Source: Vibrio sp. SCSIO 43136
Lineage (GTDB): Bacteria; Pseudomonadota; Gammaproteobacteria; Enterobacterales; Vibrionaceae
Assembly: GCF_023716565.1 (NCBI RefSeq)
Contig: NZ_CP071849.1
Span: 558,001 to 622,000 of the forward strand
Direction: 5' to 3'
DNA length: 64,000 nucleotides
The notes under the pieces were generated by a model. That model was not told the origin of the DNA. It was given only the letters and a program-made list of their open reading frames with translations, and did no database searches. A program made the position numbers and the translations under genes. Shown piece after piece: positions 16,313-25,069 of this stretch (the first letter of the stretch is position 1; each line of letters starts with the position of its first letter).

Positions 16313-16912
16313 CTACATCTTTGTCAGGTACGTTACTAGCTCGAAGTATTGGTCTAGCGATTGGATGTTGTTTGTGACAACTAAGTACTTGTCGTTGACG
16401 ATGACAGAAGGTACGCCGCGTAAGCCTGCGCTTTGGAAGGCTTTATCGAAGCGTTTTTGCATTGAGTCAACGTTGAAGCCTTTGTATGCACCATCAAACT
16501 TTTTACCGTCGATACCGTTATCAATGAAGAGCTGACGAATCGCCGCTTCGTCTTTTGGTGGTTGTTTGTAATCATGGATCTGGCGGAACATCACAGGGAT
16601 CATTTTGTCCTCAACTTTTAGTGCAACCATGGTCGCATAAGCCTTAGACATTGGTAGGCCCATACTGCCACCCATGAAAGAAGGATGTACTTTTTGAACT
16701 TTTACGTTGGGATCTAGCTTAGTTTTTAACTGAGCAAAGATCGGTTCGAAGTCTTTACAGTGTGGGCAGTAAAAAGAGAAATACTCAGTAACGATAGGTT
16801 TGGACGATTTAGGTCCGTTCAGAACTTGGTAGTGATCACCTTCGTTAAATTTCGCTGCATGGGCTGATACTGCAAGCATTAGGCCTGCAAAAAGAGTGAA
16901 TAGCTTTTTCAT
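16313..16912 (-). CDS. dsbA: Periplasmic thiol:disulfide oxidoreductase DsbA
   Basis: A 199-residue DsbA, an oxidant that introduces disulfide bonds into exported proteins. It has a signal peptide of about 19 residues (ending SAHA/A), the active site [11 protein letters not shown] at about 49-52, and the cis-proline loop [10 protein letters not shown]. It resembles Vibrio TcpG/DsbA clearly but not closely, and it is not next to an rdoA/srkA gene as the usual copy is, so it may be a paralogue. The GGAG ribosome binding site seven bases before the ATG lies in the 3' arm of a long hairpin whose 5' arm is in the preceding 99-codon ORF. The IS3 element ends 41 bp past the stop, so the native terminator region may be displaced. 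Confidence 0.95.
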   Translation of the reverse strand: MKKLFTLFAGLMLAVSAHAAKFNEGDHYQVLNGPKSSKPIVTEYFSFYCPHCKDFEPIFAQLKTKLDPNVKVQKVHPSFMGGSMGLPMSKAYATMVALKVEDKMIPVMFRQIHDYKQPPKDEAAIRQLFIDNGIDGKKFDGAYKGFNVDSMQKRFDKAFQSAGLRGVPSVIVNDKYLVVTNNIQSLDQYFELVTYLTKM

Positions 16913-16918
16913 GTTGGT

Positions 16919-16972
16919 ACTCCAAAATAATATTAAAAAATCAAATAGTTTGTTGATTTGAATATTTTGGAG
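16919..16972 (-). promoter_or_regulatory. Hairpin sequestering the dsbA ribosome binding site
   Basis: On the minus strand CTCCAAAATATT (5' arm, 16972-16961) can pair with AATATTATTTTGGAG (3' arm, 16933-16919) with a small bulge. An inner AAATCA/TGATTT pairing extends it. The 3' arm contains GGAG, the dsbA Shine-Dalgarno sequence. The 5' arm is made of the CCT-CCA-AAA-TAT codons of the upstream ORF, whose stop codon lies in the loop side of the structure. This is direct sequence geometry; regulation is inferred. Confidence 0.65.
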
Positions 16973-17240
16973 GGCGGAACAGTGTTGAAGCTAACGAGGC
17001 GGTTTTTTCCGTCAAATCGTCAATATGTGGAGCGAAAGTGCTACTTGGTTGTGCAAAAGTCACAACAGGATTAGTTATCGGGGCTTTGGCAGGGCAACTG
17101 CTACACTGTGTGGTGGCCTGTGCGGCAGGCGCATGCTCCGCAGCAGCGGTATTTGCACAGATCTCTTCACTAATTGATTCGTTGAAGGTATAACCGATAC
17201 CAACAACTAAAACGAACAGTAAAACTAGATACTTACCCAT
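16941..17240 (-). CDS. 99-aa exported leader-like protein upstream of dsbA
   Basis: Residues 4-19 are a hydrophobic signal or anchor helix ([16 protein letters not shown]), so the rest is probably periplasmic. It carries C28, H36 and a CSSC motif at 46-49, followed by an Ala/Pro/Thr-rich linker, and ends [13 protein letters not shown]. The stop is 28 bp before dsbA and the ribosome binding site of the ORF itself is weak. The size, Cys motif and RPP near the end resemble DUF2946/CruR copper-responsive leaders, and the layout recalls SecM and VemP. I do not recognise a direct homologue. Whether it works as a protein, a regulatory nascent chain or both is open. Confidence 0.6.
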   Translation of the reverse strand: MGKYLVLLFVLVVGIGYTFNESISEEICANTAAAEHAPAAQATTQCSSCPAKAPITNPVVTFAQPSSTFAPHIDDLTEKTASLASTLFRPPKYSNQQTI

Positions 17241-17318
17241 ACAGAACGAAGTATTACCAAAGACTTACGCCATCATATCACTGACCTATCACCGAAACTA
17301 GTGCTAACGCCAATGCTA

Positions 17319-18107
17319 TCAATTGCCTGATTGGTAAATAACAAAGCTGCTATATCCTACTACTCTTGAGCGGTGCTCTGTTAGTTCACCAGAGTTACTG
17401 TATTTAAGTTCCTCTATCTTAAAACTGTCATCTTTTATCATCTCAAGAAACGCATTGATGGCGGTAAATCCTAGCGCTCGCTTTTCATCAAGCTCAGGTG
17501 TTTTGGTCTCGATCATCTGTTTGGTTTGCTGATCAAAACCTATTGCCTCTTGGTACCGCAATGACTCACTCAAGTCACTGCATACAACCATTAATGTATC
17601 GCTGCCCCATAGAGGCTCAATGATTTGAGCTAGCCGATGGACTTGTATTTCTCCAACCAATATTGGAATGATTCTGGCATCCGGCAAGCAGGCATGAAGG
17701 AAGGGGAGTTGTAGCTCCAGGCTGTGTTCTGGGGCATGAACGGCGTCGGCGAAATGTGCTTCTGGATGTAGCGAAAGCGCACCGGTCGCATCGGTGTCGA
17801 TTGGCACTTCACCCACCGGAGTAGAAAACTCTTTCGCACCCGATAAAACGATACCATCAAAATGAAAATGATGGCTCGCTCCAAGCAAAATGATGTTGCG
17901 ATATACCTTTGGGCTGTACTTGATATAACGAAAGGCGCATGCCGCAACGTCACCTGAGTAATCGTAACCCGAATGAGGCACGATAATGGCACGAATGTTT
18001 TCAATGGCTGAAGCTGGCTCGCTCAACCATTGGTTCATTTGATCTATGAGTGTAGCAGGGCAGTTGGGGTAAAAATGCCCAGCGACACTTGGTGGTCGCA
18101 CCTTCAT
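17319..18107 (-). CDS. amrB: MEMO1/AmrB family protein
   Basis: About 262 residues of the MEMO-like family, known as AmmeMemoRadiSam system protein B. It opens with the family signature VRPPSVAGHFYP. Metal/active-site-like residues are visible in IIVPHSGYDYSG, LLGASHHFHFDG, HAPEHSLELQLPFL and VVCSDLSESL. I started at the ATG at 18107; the upstream extension of 25 codons has no conserved sequence. The usual partners AmrA and AmrS are not adjacent, so this is an orphan copy. The diguanylate cyclase gene ends 83 bp upstream of this start and in the same direction, so they may be co-transcribed. The biochemical function is not settled in bacteria. Confidence 0.88.
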   Translation of the reverse strand: MKVRPPSVAGHFYPNCPATLIDQMNQWLSEPASAIENIRAIIVPHSGYDYSGDVAACAFRYIKYSPKVYRNIILLGASHHFHFDGIVLSGAKEFSTPVGEVPIDTDATGALSLHPEAHFADAVHAPEHSLELQLPFLHACLPDARIIPILVGEIQVHRLAQIIEPLWGSDTLMVVCSDLSESLRYQEAIGFDQQTKQMIETKTPELDEKRALGFTAINAFLEMIKDDSFKIEELKYSNSGELTEHRSRVVGYSSFVIYQSGN

Positions 18108-18190
18108 CGAACATCCCTTGTTTTGATGATACTGGCAATAAGTATAGGAAATCGAGAAGGTTTTAGTGAGATGAATAGCCAATAAATGTT

Positions 18191-19285
18191 TTAAACCACC
18201 ACATAGTCATTTTTGCCGGCATGTTTGGCTTGATACATAGCATCATCTGCGATGCGTAACGCTTGGGCAGGTTCAAGCAAGGAGCTGTTGTAAAAGTTAA
18301 TACCGATACTGGCGGATAAGTTGTGTTCGATATCTTCTAACGTCGACATTTGGTCAAGTTTGAAGAGGTCTATGATTGATTCGACGAGTTGAATGGTTTG
18401 CTGGTCGCTATCAACAGAAGATATGTACACGGCAAATTCATCTCCCCCGATGCGTGCAATATCGTATTTCCCTAATTGTGGGTACGCTTCTAGGCAGGTA
18501 GATTTCAGTTTTTGTCCGAACTCGGCCAGTACGGTATCACCTTTGTCGTGACCATAGATATCGTTAATAGGCTTGAAGTTATCCAAGTCGATATAGACCA
18601 GTGCTGAACGCTTTGCTTTGTTGTTCACTGTGCTGTGATAGAGAACGGACAAAAATGCCGATCGGTTTGCAATACGAGTCAGCGAGTCTAAGTACGCTAA
18701 GGACTGAATGTCTTCTTTATGCATTTGCATCAAGTATTCATCGGACTTGGTCTGAAAGTTAACTAAAATCAAACACATACCGCACAATGCAGCTAAGGTA
18801 AGCACAAATCGAACTTCTACTGCTGGACTATAGTTGGTTGGCATGACATCCATATAACTGTCAAACACAAATACGGCTGAAATTGAGAGCAAAAATAGAG
18901 GAATAAGTCGTATGCCTACTCGAAATGGGATGATGAATATACTGATGGCGATAATAGGGTAAACCCAAAGTAATCCGGTATCTTCACGTCCACCTGTCCA
19001 AATCAACAGCCAAGAAAGTGAGTAAAGGATAAAATTAAGGCTGATGAGACCAGCCGTGCGATGCTTTCTCAATAGGAATATATTGGCGCTGCCCCAAATC
19101 ACAAACCCCAACAGCAGGTTGGCAAGAAAATAGCTTTGGTTAATGTAGTTGAGAACGCTAAATAAGCTTAAAAAGAGCAGTCCAAATATGGTCAAACTAT
19201 TGACCATCATGTCTTGTCGTCGTTGCCTATCTTGAACGACTTCAGCAAGTTTTTCAGCGATAAAACTGTGAGAAGAATGTGACAC
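18191..19285 (-). CDS. Membrane diguanylate cyclase (GGDEF)
   Basis: A 364-residue protein. About five hydrophobic helices occupy residues 28-165 with no recognisable sensor domain, followed by a GGDEF domain at about 195-364. The domain contains DSLTRIANRSAFL, the metal site YIDLDNFKPIND, and an intact ARIGGDEFAVYI active site. No RxxD inhibitory site is present five residues before GGDEF (GKYD occupies the place). It should synthesise cyclic di-GMP from GTP; the input signal is unknown. It is transcribed towards amrB. Confidence 0.92.
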   Translation of the reverse strand: MSHSSHSFIAEKLAEVVQDRQRRQDMMVNSLTIFGLLFLSLFSVLNYINQSYFLANLLLGFVIWGSANIFLLRKHRTAGLISLNFILYSLSWLLIWTGGREDTGLLWVYPIIAISIFIIPFRVGIRLIPLFLLSISAVFVFDSYMDVMPTNYSPAVEVRFVLTLAALCGMCLILVNFQTKSDEYLMQMHKEDIQSLAYLDSLTRIANRSAFLSVLYHSTVNNKAKRSALVYIDLDNFKPINDIYGHDKGDTVLAEFGQKLKSTCLEAYPQLGKYDIARIGGDEFAVYISSVDSDQQTIQLVESIIDLFKLDQMSTLEDIEHNLSASIGINFYNSSLLEPAQALRIADDAMYQAKHAGKNDYVVV

Positions 19286-19393
19286 AATCGCCCTTTATTA
19301 TTTAAGTCTTACAAGAATATTAGACAAATATGGGCTAAGTGGTGCGAAGTTAAAAGAGTAAACTATCAAAAAGATGAGTTAAAGCAAGTTTGT

Positions 19394-19441
19394 AAAAAGC
19401 ACTTAGCCGTCAATAAGAACCGGTTGATGACCAAGTGCTTG
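19394..19441 (-). terminator. Terminator downstream of scrA
   Basis: The stem AAGCACTT/AAGTGCTT has a long loop and is followed by a T-run on the minus strand, 15 bp past the scrA stop. It is weaker than a compact hairpin terminator. Confidence 0.55.
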
Positions 19442-19455
19442 GGGGGAATTGAAGA

Positions 19456-20892
19456 TTAAGCAGTCGCTTGTTTTAGCGCTCGACGCTGTTTTGCTCCTAA
19501 AACAAAAGTTAATGCGAAAGCGATACCAAATGACAGCAACATACCGATAACGTAATAAGTGATGTTCTCTGGGCGAATCGAGATGATGCCAGGAAGACCT
19601 GCCGCACCTAATGCCTGTGCTTTTACGTTGAATACAGTGATAAATGCACTCGAAATTGCAGCGCCAATGATTGCGGCAATGAACGGGTAGCGTAGTTTCA
19701 GGTTAACACCAAACATTGCAGGCTCAGTGATACCTAGCAGCGCAGTTACACCAGATGGCATTGCAATGCCTTTTAGTTTGGTATCTTTTGTACTTAGGCC
19801 AACAGCAAGTGCAGCCGCACCTTGAGCAACGTTAGACATAGCAGCGATTGGGAAAATAAATGTACCGCCGGTGATTGCAATGTCAGCGAGCAACTGAGTT
19901 TCGATAGCGATGAAGCTGTGGTGCATACCAGTAATAACGAACGGTGCATAGATGAAGCCAAATAACGCACCACCAACGAAACCTGCAGAGTCATATAGCC
20001 AATTTAAGCCATCACCGAGCAAGAAGCCGATATCACGAGTGAATGGACCCACTAAAGTAAACGTTAAGAAGCCAGTGATGAAGATGGCAAGCATGGGTGT
20101 CAGCAGGTTATCAAGCACCGATGGGACAAATTTGCGTAGGCCATTTTCCACCTTTGCCAAAATGAATGCAGAAACAAGGACAGGCAGAACCGAACCTTGG
20201 TAACCCACTTTTTGAATCTCAAAGCCAAAAATATTCCAAACGGGGATGCTTCCTGCCACACTTGCGCCGCCAAAGCCCCAACCATTTAGCAGATCTGGGT
20301 GAACCATGAGCATGCCTAGTGCCGCTCCCAAGAATGGGTTGCCTCCAAACTTCTTAGATGCCGAAAATGCCAATAAAACAGGAAGATAAACGAAAGGAGC
20401 ATTGGCGAAAGTATTGATCATGTTGGCGAGATCCGCCATACCAGGGTATGCCTCTATCAGTGACTGTCCTTCGATGAACAAGCCCTGCGCAGTGAGTAAG
20501 TTAAATACCCCCATCAATAGACCGCCAGCGACAATGGCCGGGATGATTGGAACAAAGATGTCTGACAATCCTTTTACTGCTCGTTGCAGTATGTTCTGTT
20601 TTTCTGCGCCTGCTGACGCAACTTCGCTGGTACTCATTTCAGACATACCAGTGAGCTTCGCCATTTCTGCATGAACTTGGTTAACAATGCCTGAGCCAAA
20701 TATAATTTGGTATTGACCAGCCACCTTAAACTGACCTTTAACACCATCCAGATCACCAATCGCTTCTTCGTCGATTAATGATTCGTCTTTCAGGGCAAGA
20801 CGTAGGCGAGTGGCACAGTGTGCAAGAGCGTGTATGTTTTCTTTGCCACCAAGTAACTCCAGCAAGCGAGCGGCAACTTTAGGGTAATCCAT
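19456..20892 (-). CDS. scrA: Sucrose PTS permease, EIIBC component
   Basis: A 478-residue phosphotransferase permease that imports sucrose and phosphorylates it at the 6-position. The EIIB domain (1-85) has the phosphorylated Cys26 in HALAHCATRLRLAL, and the EIIC membrane domain (about 105-460) includes the conserved GITEPAMFGVNLKLRYPF. No EIIA domain is fused, so it needs a separate glucose-type EIIA (Crr), as ScrA proteins usually do. The adjacent ScrR regulator and ScrB hydrolase define the substrate. A ScrR-like operator lies 28 bp upstream of the start codon. Confidence 0.93.
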   Translation of the reverse strand: MDYPKVAARLLELLGGKENIHALAHCATRLRLALKDESLIDEEAIGDLDGVKGQFKVAGQYQIIFGSGIVNQVHAEMAKLTGMSEMSTSEVASAGAEKQNILQRAVKGLSDIFVPIIPAIVAGGLLMGVFNLLTAQGLFIEGQSLIEAYPGMADLANMINTFANAPFVYLPVLLAFSASKKFGGNPFLGAALGMLMVHPDLLNGWGFGGASVAGSIPVWNIFGFEIQKVGYQGSVLPVLVSAFILAKVENGLRKFVPSVLDNLLTPMLAIFITGFLTFTLVGPFTRDIGFLLGDGLNWLYDSAGFVGGALFGFIYAPFVITGMHHSFIAIETQLLADIAITGGTFIFPIAAMSNVAQGAAALAVGLSTKDTKLKGIAMPSGVTALLGITEPAMFGVNLKLRYPFIAAIIGAAISSAFITVFNVKAQALGAAGLPGIISIRPENITYYVIGMLLSFGIAFALTFVLGAKQRRALKQATA

Positions 20893-20917
20893 GTTTATCT
20901 CCAGAACTCATTTTATT

Positions 20918-20935
20918 TTCGGGAACGTTTGCAAA
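20918..20935. promoter_or_regulatory. ScrR operator upstream of scrA
   Basis: TTCGGGAACGTTTGCAAA is a LacI-family half-palindrome around ACGT. The same sequence in opposite orientation lies before scrB. It overlaps the probable scrA promoter and is divergent from scrR. Confidence 0.75.
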
Positions 20936-21108
20936 ATGGATTCTTAACTTAGATGCTCGTTTCGTCAAAATTTATTGGCCATATTGTGAAATTGATCGGT
21001 ATTTATTTTTATTTTGTATGCGAATCACCAGTCTTAGGAGATTTCCTATCGAGGAAAAAGCGGATAAAATTGCAAACAATCCCAATAATCGACAAGGAAT
21101 ACGCTGTA

Positions 21109-22107
21109 ATGGCGAGTTTGCATGACGTGGCACTGTTGGCTGGTGTGTCTAAATCGACCGTCTCCCGAGTGATAAATGATGAATATGGCGTAAAAGAAGC
21201 TACAAAAGTTAAGGTGCGAAAGGCGATAGATGAGTGTGGCTATCTACCGAATCAGGTCGCAAAGGACTTAAAGTCACAAAAAACGAATTTGGTGGGTGTG
21301 ATTGTTCCTAGGGTCGCATCGAATGCCTCAGGGCAGGGTATAGATGGATTGAGTCATGTCTTTGAGACTTGTGGGAAGCATGTTTTGCTGGCAAATAGCC
21401 AACTAGACTATCGGAAAGAAATTGATTTTATTCAGCTATTTAACCAAAAACGTGTTGAAGGGATCATTTTGTATGCGACCCATATTGATGCTCAGCTGGT
21501 AGATGCGATTAAGTTGTCCCGTGTTCCCGTCGTCCTTGTGGGACAAGATGGTTCTTTGTTTGGTGTACCGAGCGTCATTCATGATGATGTGAGAGTGGGC
21601 TTTAGAGCAGCGTTGCGCCTGGTACAAGCAGGGGCCAAAAACATTGGTTTTATTGGGGTAACTAGCCAAGACATAGCGGTTGACCAGCTCCGTTATCAAG
21701 GGCTCTCGCAGGGAATGCAGCACGCAGGACTTGGTGAGCCATTGTTCCACAGTCGAGGTGAGTTTGCGATTGATTCGGGTAAGCAGCAAGTGCTTGAGCT
21801 TATCAAGCAGTATCCGGACTTAGACGGTTTGTTTTGCGCAACTGACCGAATTGCGATAGGTGCTATTCAAGGTCTTAGTGAAGCAGGCAAGCATGTCGGT
21901 AAAGAGGTCAAGGTGCTTGGTGTGGGGGATGATGAGTTGGCGTGTGTGGTTTCTCCACAGTTGTCTACTTTTAACTATCCTTTTGATAAGGCGGGAGAAA
22001 TGGCTGCTAAAGTATTGCTCGAGTTGATAGAAGGCAAGCCGCAGATCATGAGCAAGCACGTACTTTCCTTTACCGAAGTGGATAGGCAGACTTGCAAATC
22101 AAGTTAG
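21109..22107 (+). CDS. scrR: LacI-family sucrose operon repressor
   Basis: About 332 residues. The N-terminal helix-turn-helix ASLHDVALLAGVSKSTVSRVINDE is the LacI signature, and residues about 60-330 form the sugar-binding periplasmic-binding-like domain ending in VDRQTCKSS. I started at the ATG at 21109; the frame is open upstream but encodes no conserved sequence. It lies between scrA (divergent) and scrB (same direction). Two identical operator cores next to both structural genes support repression of the locus; the inducer is probably fructose or a sucrose phosphate, by analogy with other ScrR proteins. Confidence 0.92.
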   Translation: MASLHDVALLAGVSKSTVSRVINDEYGVKEATKVKVRKAIDECGYLPNQVAKDLKSQKTNLVGVIVPRVASNASGQGIDGLSHVFETCGKHVLLANSQLDYRKEIDFIQLFNQKRVEGIILYATHIDAQLVDAIKLSRVPVVLVGQDGSLFGVPSVIHDDVRVGFRAALRLVQAGAKNIGFIGVTSQDIAVDQLRYQGLSQGMQHAGLGEPLFHSRGEFAIDSGKQQVLELIKQYPDLDGLFCATDRIAIGAIQGLSEAGKHVGKEVKVLGVGDDELACVVSPQLSTFNYPFDKAGEMAAKVLLELIEGKPQIMSKHVLSFTEVDRQTCKSS

Positions 22108-22207
22108 GTTTATCCGGTAGTTAGACTTGCTCGATTGGGGGGTATTTTTCTGTCCATGCCCCTCTTTTAACGACATCTGACTTGAAACTTGAGCAATAAT
22201 TATCTAT

Positions 22208-22225
22208 CTTGCAAACGTTCCCGAA
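22208..22225. promoter_or_regulatory. ScrR operator upstream of scrB
   Basis: TTGCAAACGTTCCCGAAA is the exact reverse complement of the core found before scrA. It lies 23 bp before the scrB start codon, where a bound repressor would block transcription. Confidence 0.75.
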
Positions 22226-22247
22226 AATATTTACTTAAGGCAGTCAC

Positions 22248-23858
22248 ATGAATCAAGAGCACATTTTGTCCCTTTGTGGTGGGGAAGACAATCTAACCAG
22301 AGTCCTGATTGATGGTGATTCAGTGACCATCGAAGTTACTGACCTGTCTCTTAGTCAGTTTGCTATCGAGCAGTGTGACCTAGCATTAAATCAATATACT
22401 TTTGCCGCAGAAGAGAAACCTGACCAAACGGTTTGTGCTGCGTTAGGGCGTGTTATCGAATCAAACCAGCGCAAGAAGCTCTTGGGTGTCACAACTCCAG
22501 TAGAGAGCAATCATCGTCCAACTTGGCATGTATCACCGCCTCAAGGTCTGCTTAATGATCCCAATGGATTCATTTTGCATGATGGCATTTATCACCTGTT
22601 TTATCAGTGGTCTCCATTTGAGTGTTTGCACAAAGATAAATACTGGGCCCATCTGACCAGCTCCGATCTTGTTAACTGGGCATGGCAACCTGTGGCATTA
22701 ACCCCAAGTGATTGGTTTGACAGTCATGGTGTGTTTTCAGGACATGCACTTAGTGTGGGCGATGAACTGAAGCTGTTTTACACGGGCAATGTTCGTATTG
22801 GACCAGAAAGAAAAAGGCTAACCTCTCAATGTGTAGCGACATCGAATGATGGCGTTATATTTGAAAAACAAGGCACGGTGATCGCTATGCCTCCGCAAGG
22901 CGTCACGGAGCATATTCGTGACCCCAAAATAGTGCCTTATCAAGACCACTACCGAATGCTTTTAGGGGCACAAACCGAAGGGCTACAAGGGCGCTTAGCT
23001 ATCTACCGATCTGATGACCTTCAAGATTGGCACTACATGGGATTGATGGGGCAAGAGTTTGGCGATCTAGGTTACATGTGGGAGTGCCCAGACATGTTCA
23101 CTCTTGGCGAGCAGGAATTTGTTGTCATTGGCCCTCAAGGAATTGAATCCTCGAGTGAGTACCATACGATCCCCCATCATAATGGGATTGCCAAAGGTGT
23201 GTGGGTAGGTGATGAAAAGCTAGTACTCTCGGGTTTTGAACACCTAGACCATGGTTTCGATTTCTATGCGCCGCAAACGGCAATGACAGAGTCAGGCGAG
23301 CGAGTGATGAGCGGCTGGATGGGACTACCTGATGAAGTCGACCATCCAAGTGCGGATGATGGTTGGGTACATCAATTGACGGCCCTTCGTAGCCTTTCGT
23401 TTGAGTCGGGTAAGCTTCGCCAACGTCCATTTTCTGGCTATGAGCAGTTGCGCCAAGGAAAAATGCATTTCGAAGATGGTCAACTTGATGTCGGTACTAA
23501 GAGTTTCGAGCTTAAGATCACTTTGGAGTGGGGCAGTGAACTTAAGCTGTTTGATAACCGTCACCACCATTTATCCATCAGACTGGATGAGTCTACCCAC
23601 ACCTTACTTCTAGATCGAAGCCAAACACTATTGAGGGACGGGGATACTGTGCGTGAACTAAAACTCGAACCCCATCCAGTTGAGCTTACCATCTTAGCCG
23701 ATACCTCTAGTGTAGAAGTGTTCATCAATGACGGTGAATACGTAATGACATCAAGAGTATTCACCCCAACAGATGCAACGAACATATCTGTATCAGATGA
23801 GTTTAAAGATGCCACCTTGTGGAAATTAGCCCCCGCAAGCGAACCCTTTAAGGCGTAA
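22248..23858 (+). CDS. scrB: Sucrose-6-phosphate hydrolase (GH32)
   Basis: A 536-residue cytosolic invertase that splits sucrose 6-phosphate into glucose 6-phosphate and fructose. GH32 motifs are present: the nucleophile Asp in GLLNDPNGF, HIRDPKIVPY for the transition-state-stabilising Asp, and the acid/base Glu in WECPDMF. The five-bladed propeller occupies about 85-400 and a beta-sandwich the C-terminus. An extra N-terminal 80 residues precede WHVSPPQG, as in other Vibrio ScrB proteins. No fructokinase gene is linked here. A strong terminator follows. Confidence 0.94.
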   Translation: MNQEHILSLCGGEDNLTRVLIDGDSVTIEVTDLSLSQFAIEQCDLALNQYTFAAEEKPDQTVCAALGRVIESNQRKKLLGVTTPVESNHRPTWHVSPPQGLLNDPNGFILHDGIYHLFYQWSPFECLHKDKYWAHLTSSDLVNWAWQPVALTPSDWFDSHGVFSGHALSVGDELKLFYTGNVRIGPERKRLTSQCVATSNDGVIFEKQGTVIAMPPQGVTEHIRDPKIVPYQDHYRMLLGAQTEGLQGRLAIYRSDDLQDWHYMGLMGQEFGDLGYMWECPDMFTLGEQEFVVIGPQGIESSSEYHTIPHHNGIAKGVWVGDEKLVLSGFEHLDHGFDFYAPQTAMTESGERVMSGWMGLPDEVDHPSADDGWVHQLTALRSLSFESGKLRQRPFSGYEQLRQGKMHFEDGQLDVGTKSFELKITLEWGSELKLFDNRHHHLSIRLDESTHTLLLDRSQTLLRDGDTVRELKLEPHPVELTILADTSSVEVFINDGEYVMTSRVFTPTDATNISVSDEFKDATLWKLAPASEPFKA

Positions 23859-23867
23859 CATATCGCT

Positions 23868-23899
23868 AACAAGCGGCCGTTTATTGGCCGCTTGTTTAT
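23868..23899 (+). terminator. Terminator of scrB
   Basis: The perfect stem AACAAGCGGCC/GGCCGCTTGTT is followed by T residues. It lies between scrB and the convergent oxidoreductase gene. Confidence 0.88.
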
Positions 23900-23924
23900 G
23901 AATATAGCTCTAGTGTCTCTCTGA

Positions 23925-24917
23925 TTAATCCCTCGGCGCAAAGGGATATCTCACTCCCGCATTCTCCAAAATAGTATCCATCACTTTCATGGTGTTGATA
24001 GTCGCCGTTGGGCTCATGTTGTCACTCGTGGTTTGCCCTTCAATTAAACATTGATGAACTTCATCGACTTGATATTCAAATCCACTTGCTCGCTGAGGTA
24101 AATGTTTGGTGATCGGAGTTTGGTTGATTTTGCTCAGTGTTGCTTTGGATGCATCCCAAAAACAGCCATCGACAACGATTTTCCCTTCTGTCCCATGGAT
24201 TTCAAATCGATTCTCTAGCTCTGCGAGAAACGTACAGGTAAATTGACTTGTAATTTGGCCATAGTCGAGCAGGACACTGCATTTCTCATCGACACCCGTA
24301 TCACCTACTACGACCGATGAATGAACGTTAACGGGCTCTTTTTCAATAATGAACTGGGAGAGGGCGATACAATATACCCCAGTATCCAACATGGCACCGC
24401 CTGCGAGATCAAGGCTAAATAAACGGTCGGTTTCATCTTTGGGCGGTTTAAAACCAAAGCTTGAATTAAGAGTAACCAATTCCCCAATTTCGCCATCGCT
24501 TACCCATGCCTTTACCTGCTGCCAGATAGGCAAAAAGCGAGTCCATAACGCTTCCATTAAGAAGGTTTGCTGCTCATTCGCTAAGGAAAACAGTGCTTCA
24601 CTCTGTTTTGCTGTAACTGTTAACGGCTTTTCACACAAAACCGCCTTTTTGTGGTTTAGGCAGGCTTTAACGGTATCGAAGTGGTAGCGATGCGGACTGG
24701 CAATGTAGATGGCATCAATCTCTGGGCTTTCAATAAGCGTCTGATAGTCTTCAAAAACGGTGGGAATTTGATATTGATTGGCAAATTCTTCAGCTCGGCG
24801 TTTATCTCGGCTAGCAACGCCTTGCAAATAGCCATCGCCAATGTCGGCAAAGCCTTGTGCGAAACGGTTGGCGATACGACCTGGAGCGATGATCCCCCAA
24901 CGAATTTTTGCTTGCAT
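23925..24917 (-). CDS. Gfo/Idh/MocA-family NAD(P)-dependent oxidoreductase
   Basis: A 330-residue dehydrogenase. The N-terminal Rossmann domain (1-120) opens with WGIIAPGRIANRF and contains the conserved lysine in VLCEKPLTV. The C-terminal alpha/beta domain (about 130-330) contains LDLAGGAMLDTGVY, the region that normally holds the catalytic His or Tyr. Substrates of this family are mostly sugars, inositols or diols; no specific one can be named. It is convergent with scrB but has its own ribosome binding site (AAGG), so a link to sucrose use is only positional. Confidence 0.9.
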   Translation of the reverse strand: MQAKIRWGIIAPGRIANRFAQGFADIGDGYLQGVASRDKRRAEEFANQYQIPTVFEDYQTLIESPEIDAIYIASPHRYHFDTVKACLNHKKAVLCEKPLTVTAKQSEALFSLANEQQTFLMEALWTRFLPIWQQVKAWVSDGEIGELVTLNSSFGFKPPKDETDRLFSLDLAGGAMLDTGVYCIALSQFIIEKEPVNVHSSVVVGDTGVDEKCSVLLDYGQITSQFTCTFLAELENRFEIHGTEGKIVVDGCFWDASKATLSKINQTPITKHLPQRASGFEYQVDEVHQCLIEGQTTSDNMSPTATINTMKVMDTILENAGVRYPFAPRD

Positions 24918-25013
24918 GCATTCATCCTTATTGCATTCTGCTTACGAAACTCACGCCATTGTAAATCTGAATATACTTTGTCGTACCGATGTAACTCACA
25001 TCTCGGTAAGAAA

Positions 25014-25055
25014 TAAAAAAAGCCCCTTGAAACAGTTGCTTCAAGGGGCTTTTAT
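25014..25055 (-). terminator. Terminator downstream of tkt
   Basis: The stem AAAGCCCCTTGAA/TTCAAGGGGCTTT has an eight-base loop and T residues on the minus strand, 15 bp beyond the tkt stop. Confidence 0.9.
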
Positions 25056-25069
25056 TCACGGTTTATCTA

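Noticed and set aside
20985..21000. CRP-like half site TGTGAAATTGATCGGT near scrR
   Set aside because: Only the left half matches; the right half does not resemble TCACA.
20953..21108. N-terminal extension of ScrR
   Set aside because: The LacI helix-turn-helix begins at the ATG at 21109; the extension is AT-rich promoter-like sequence.
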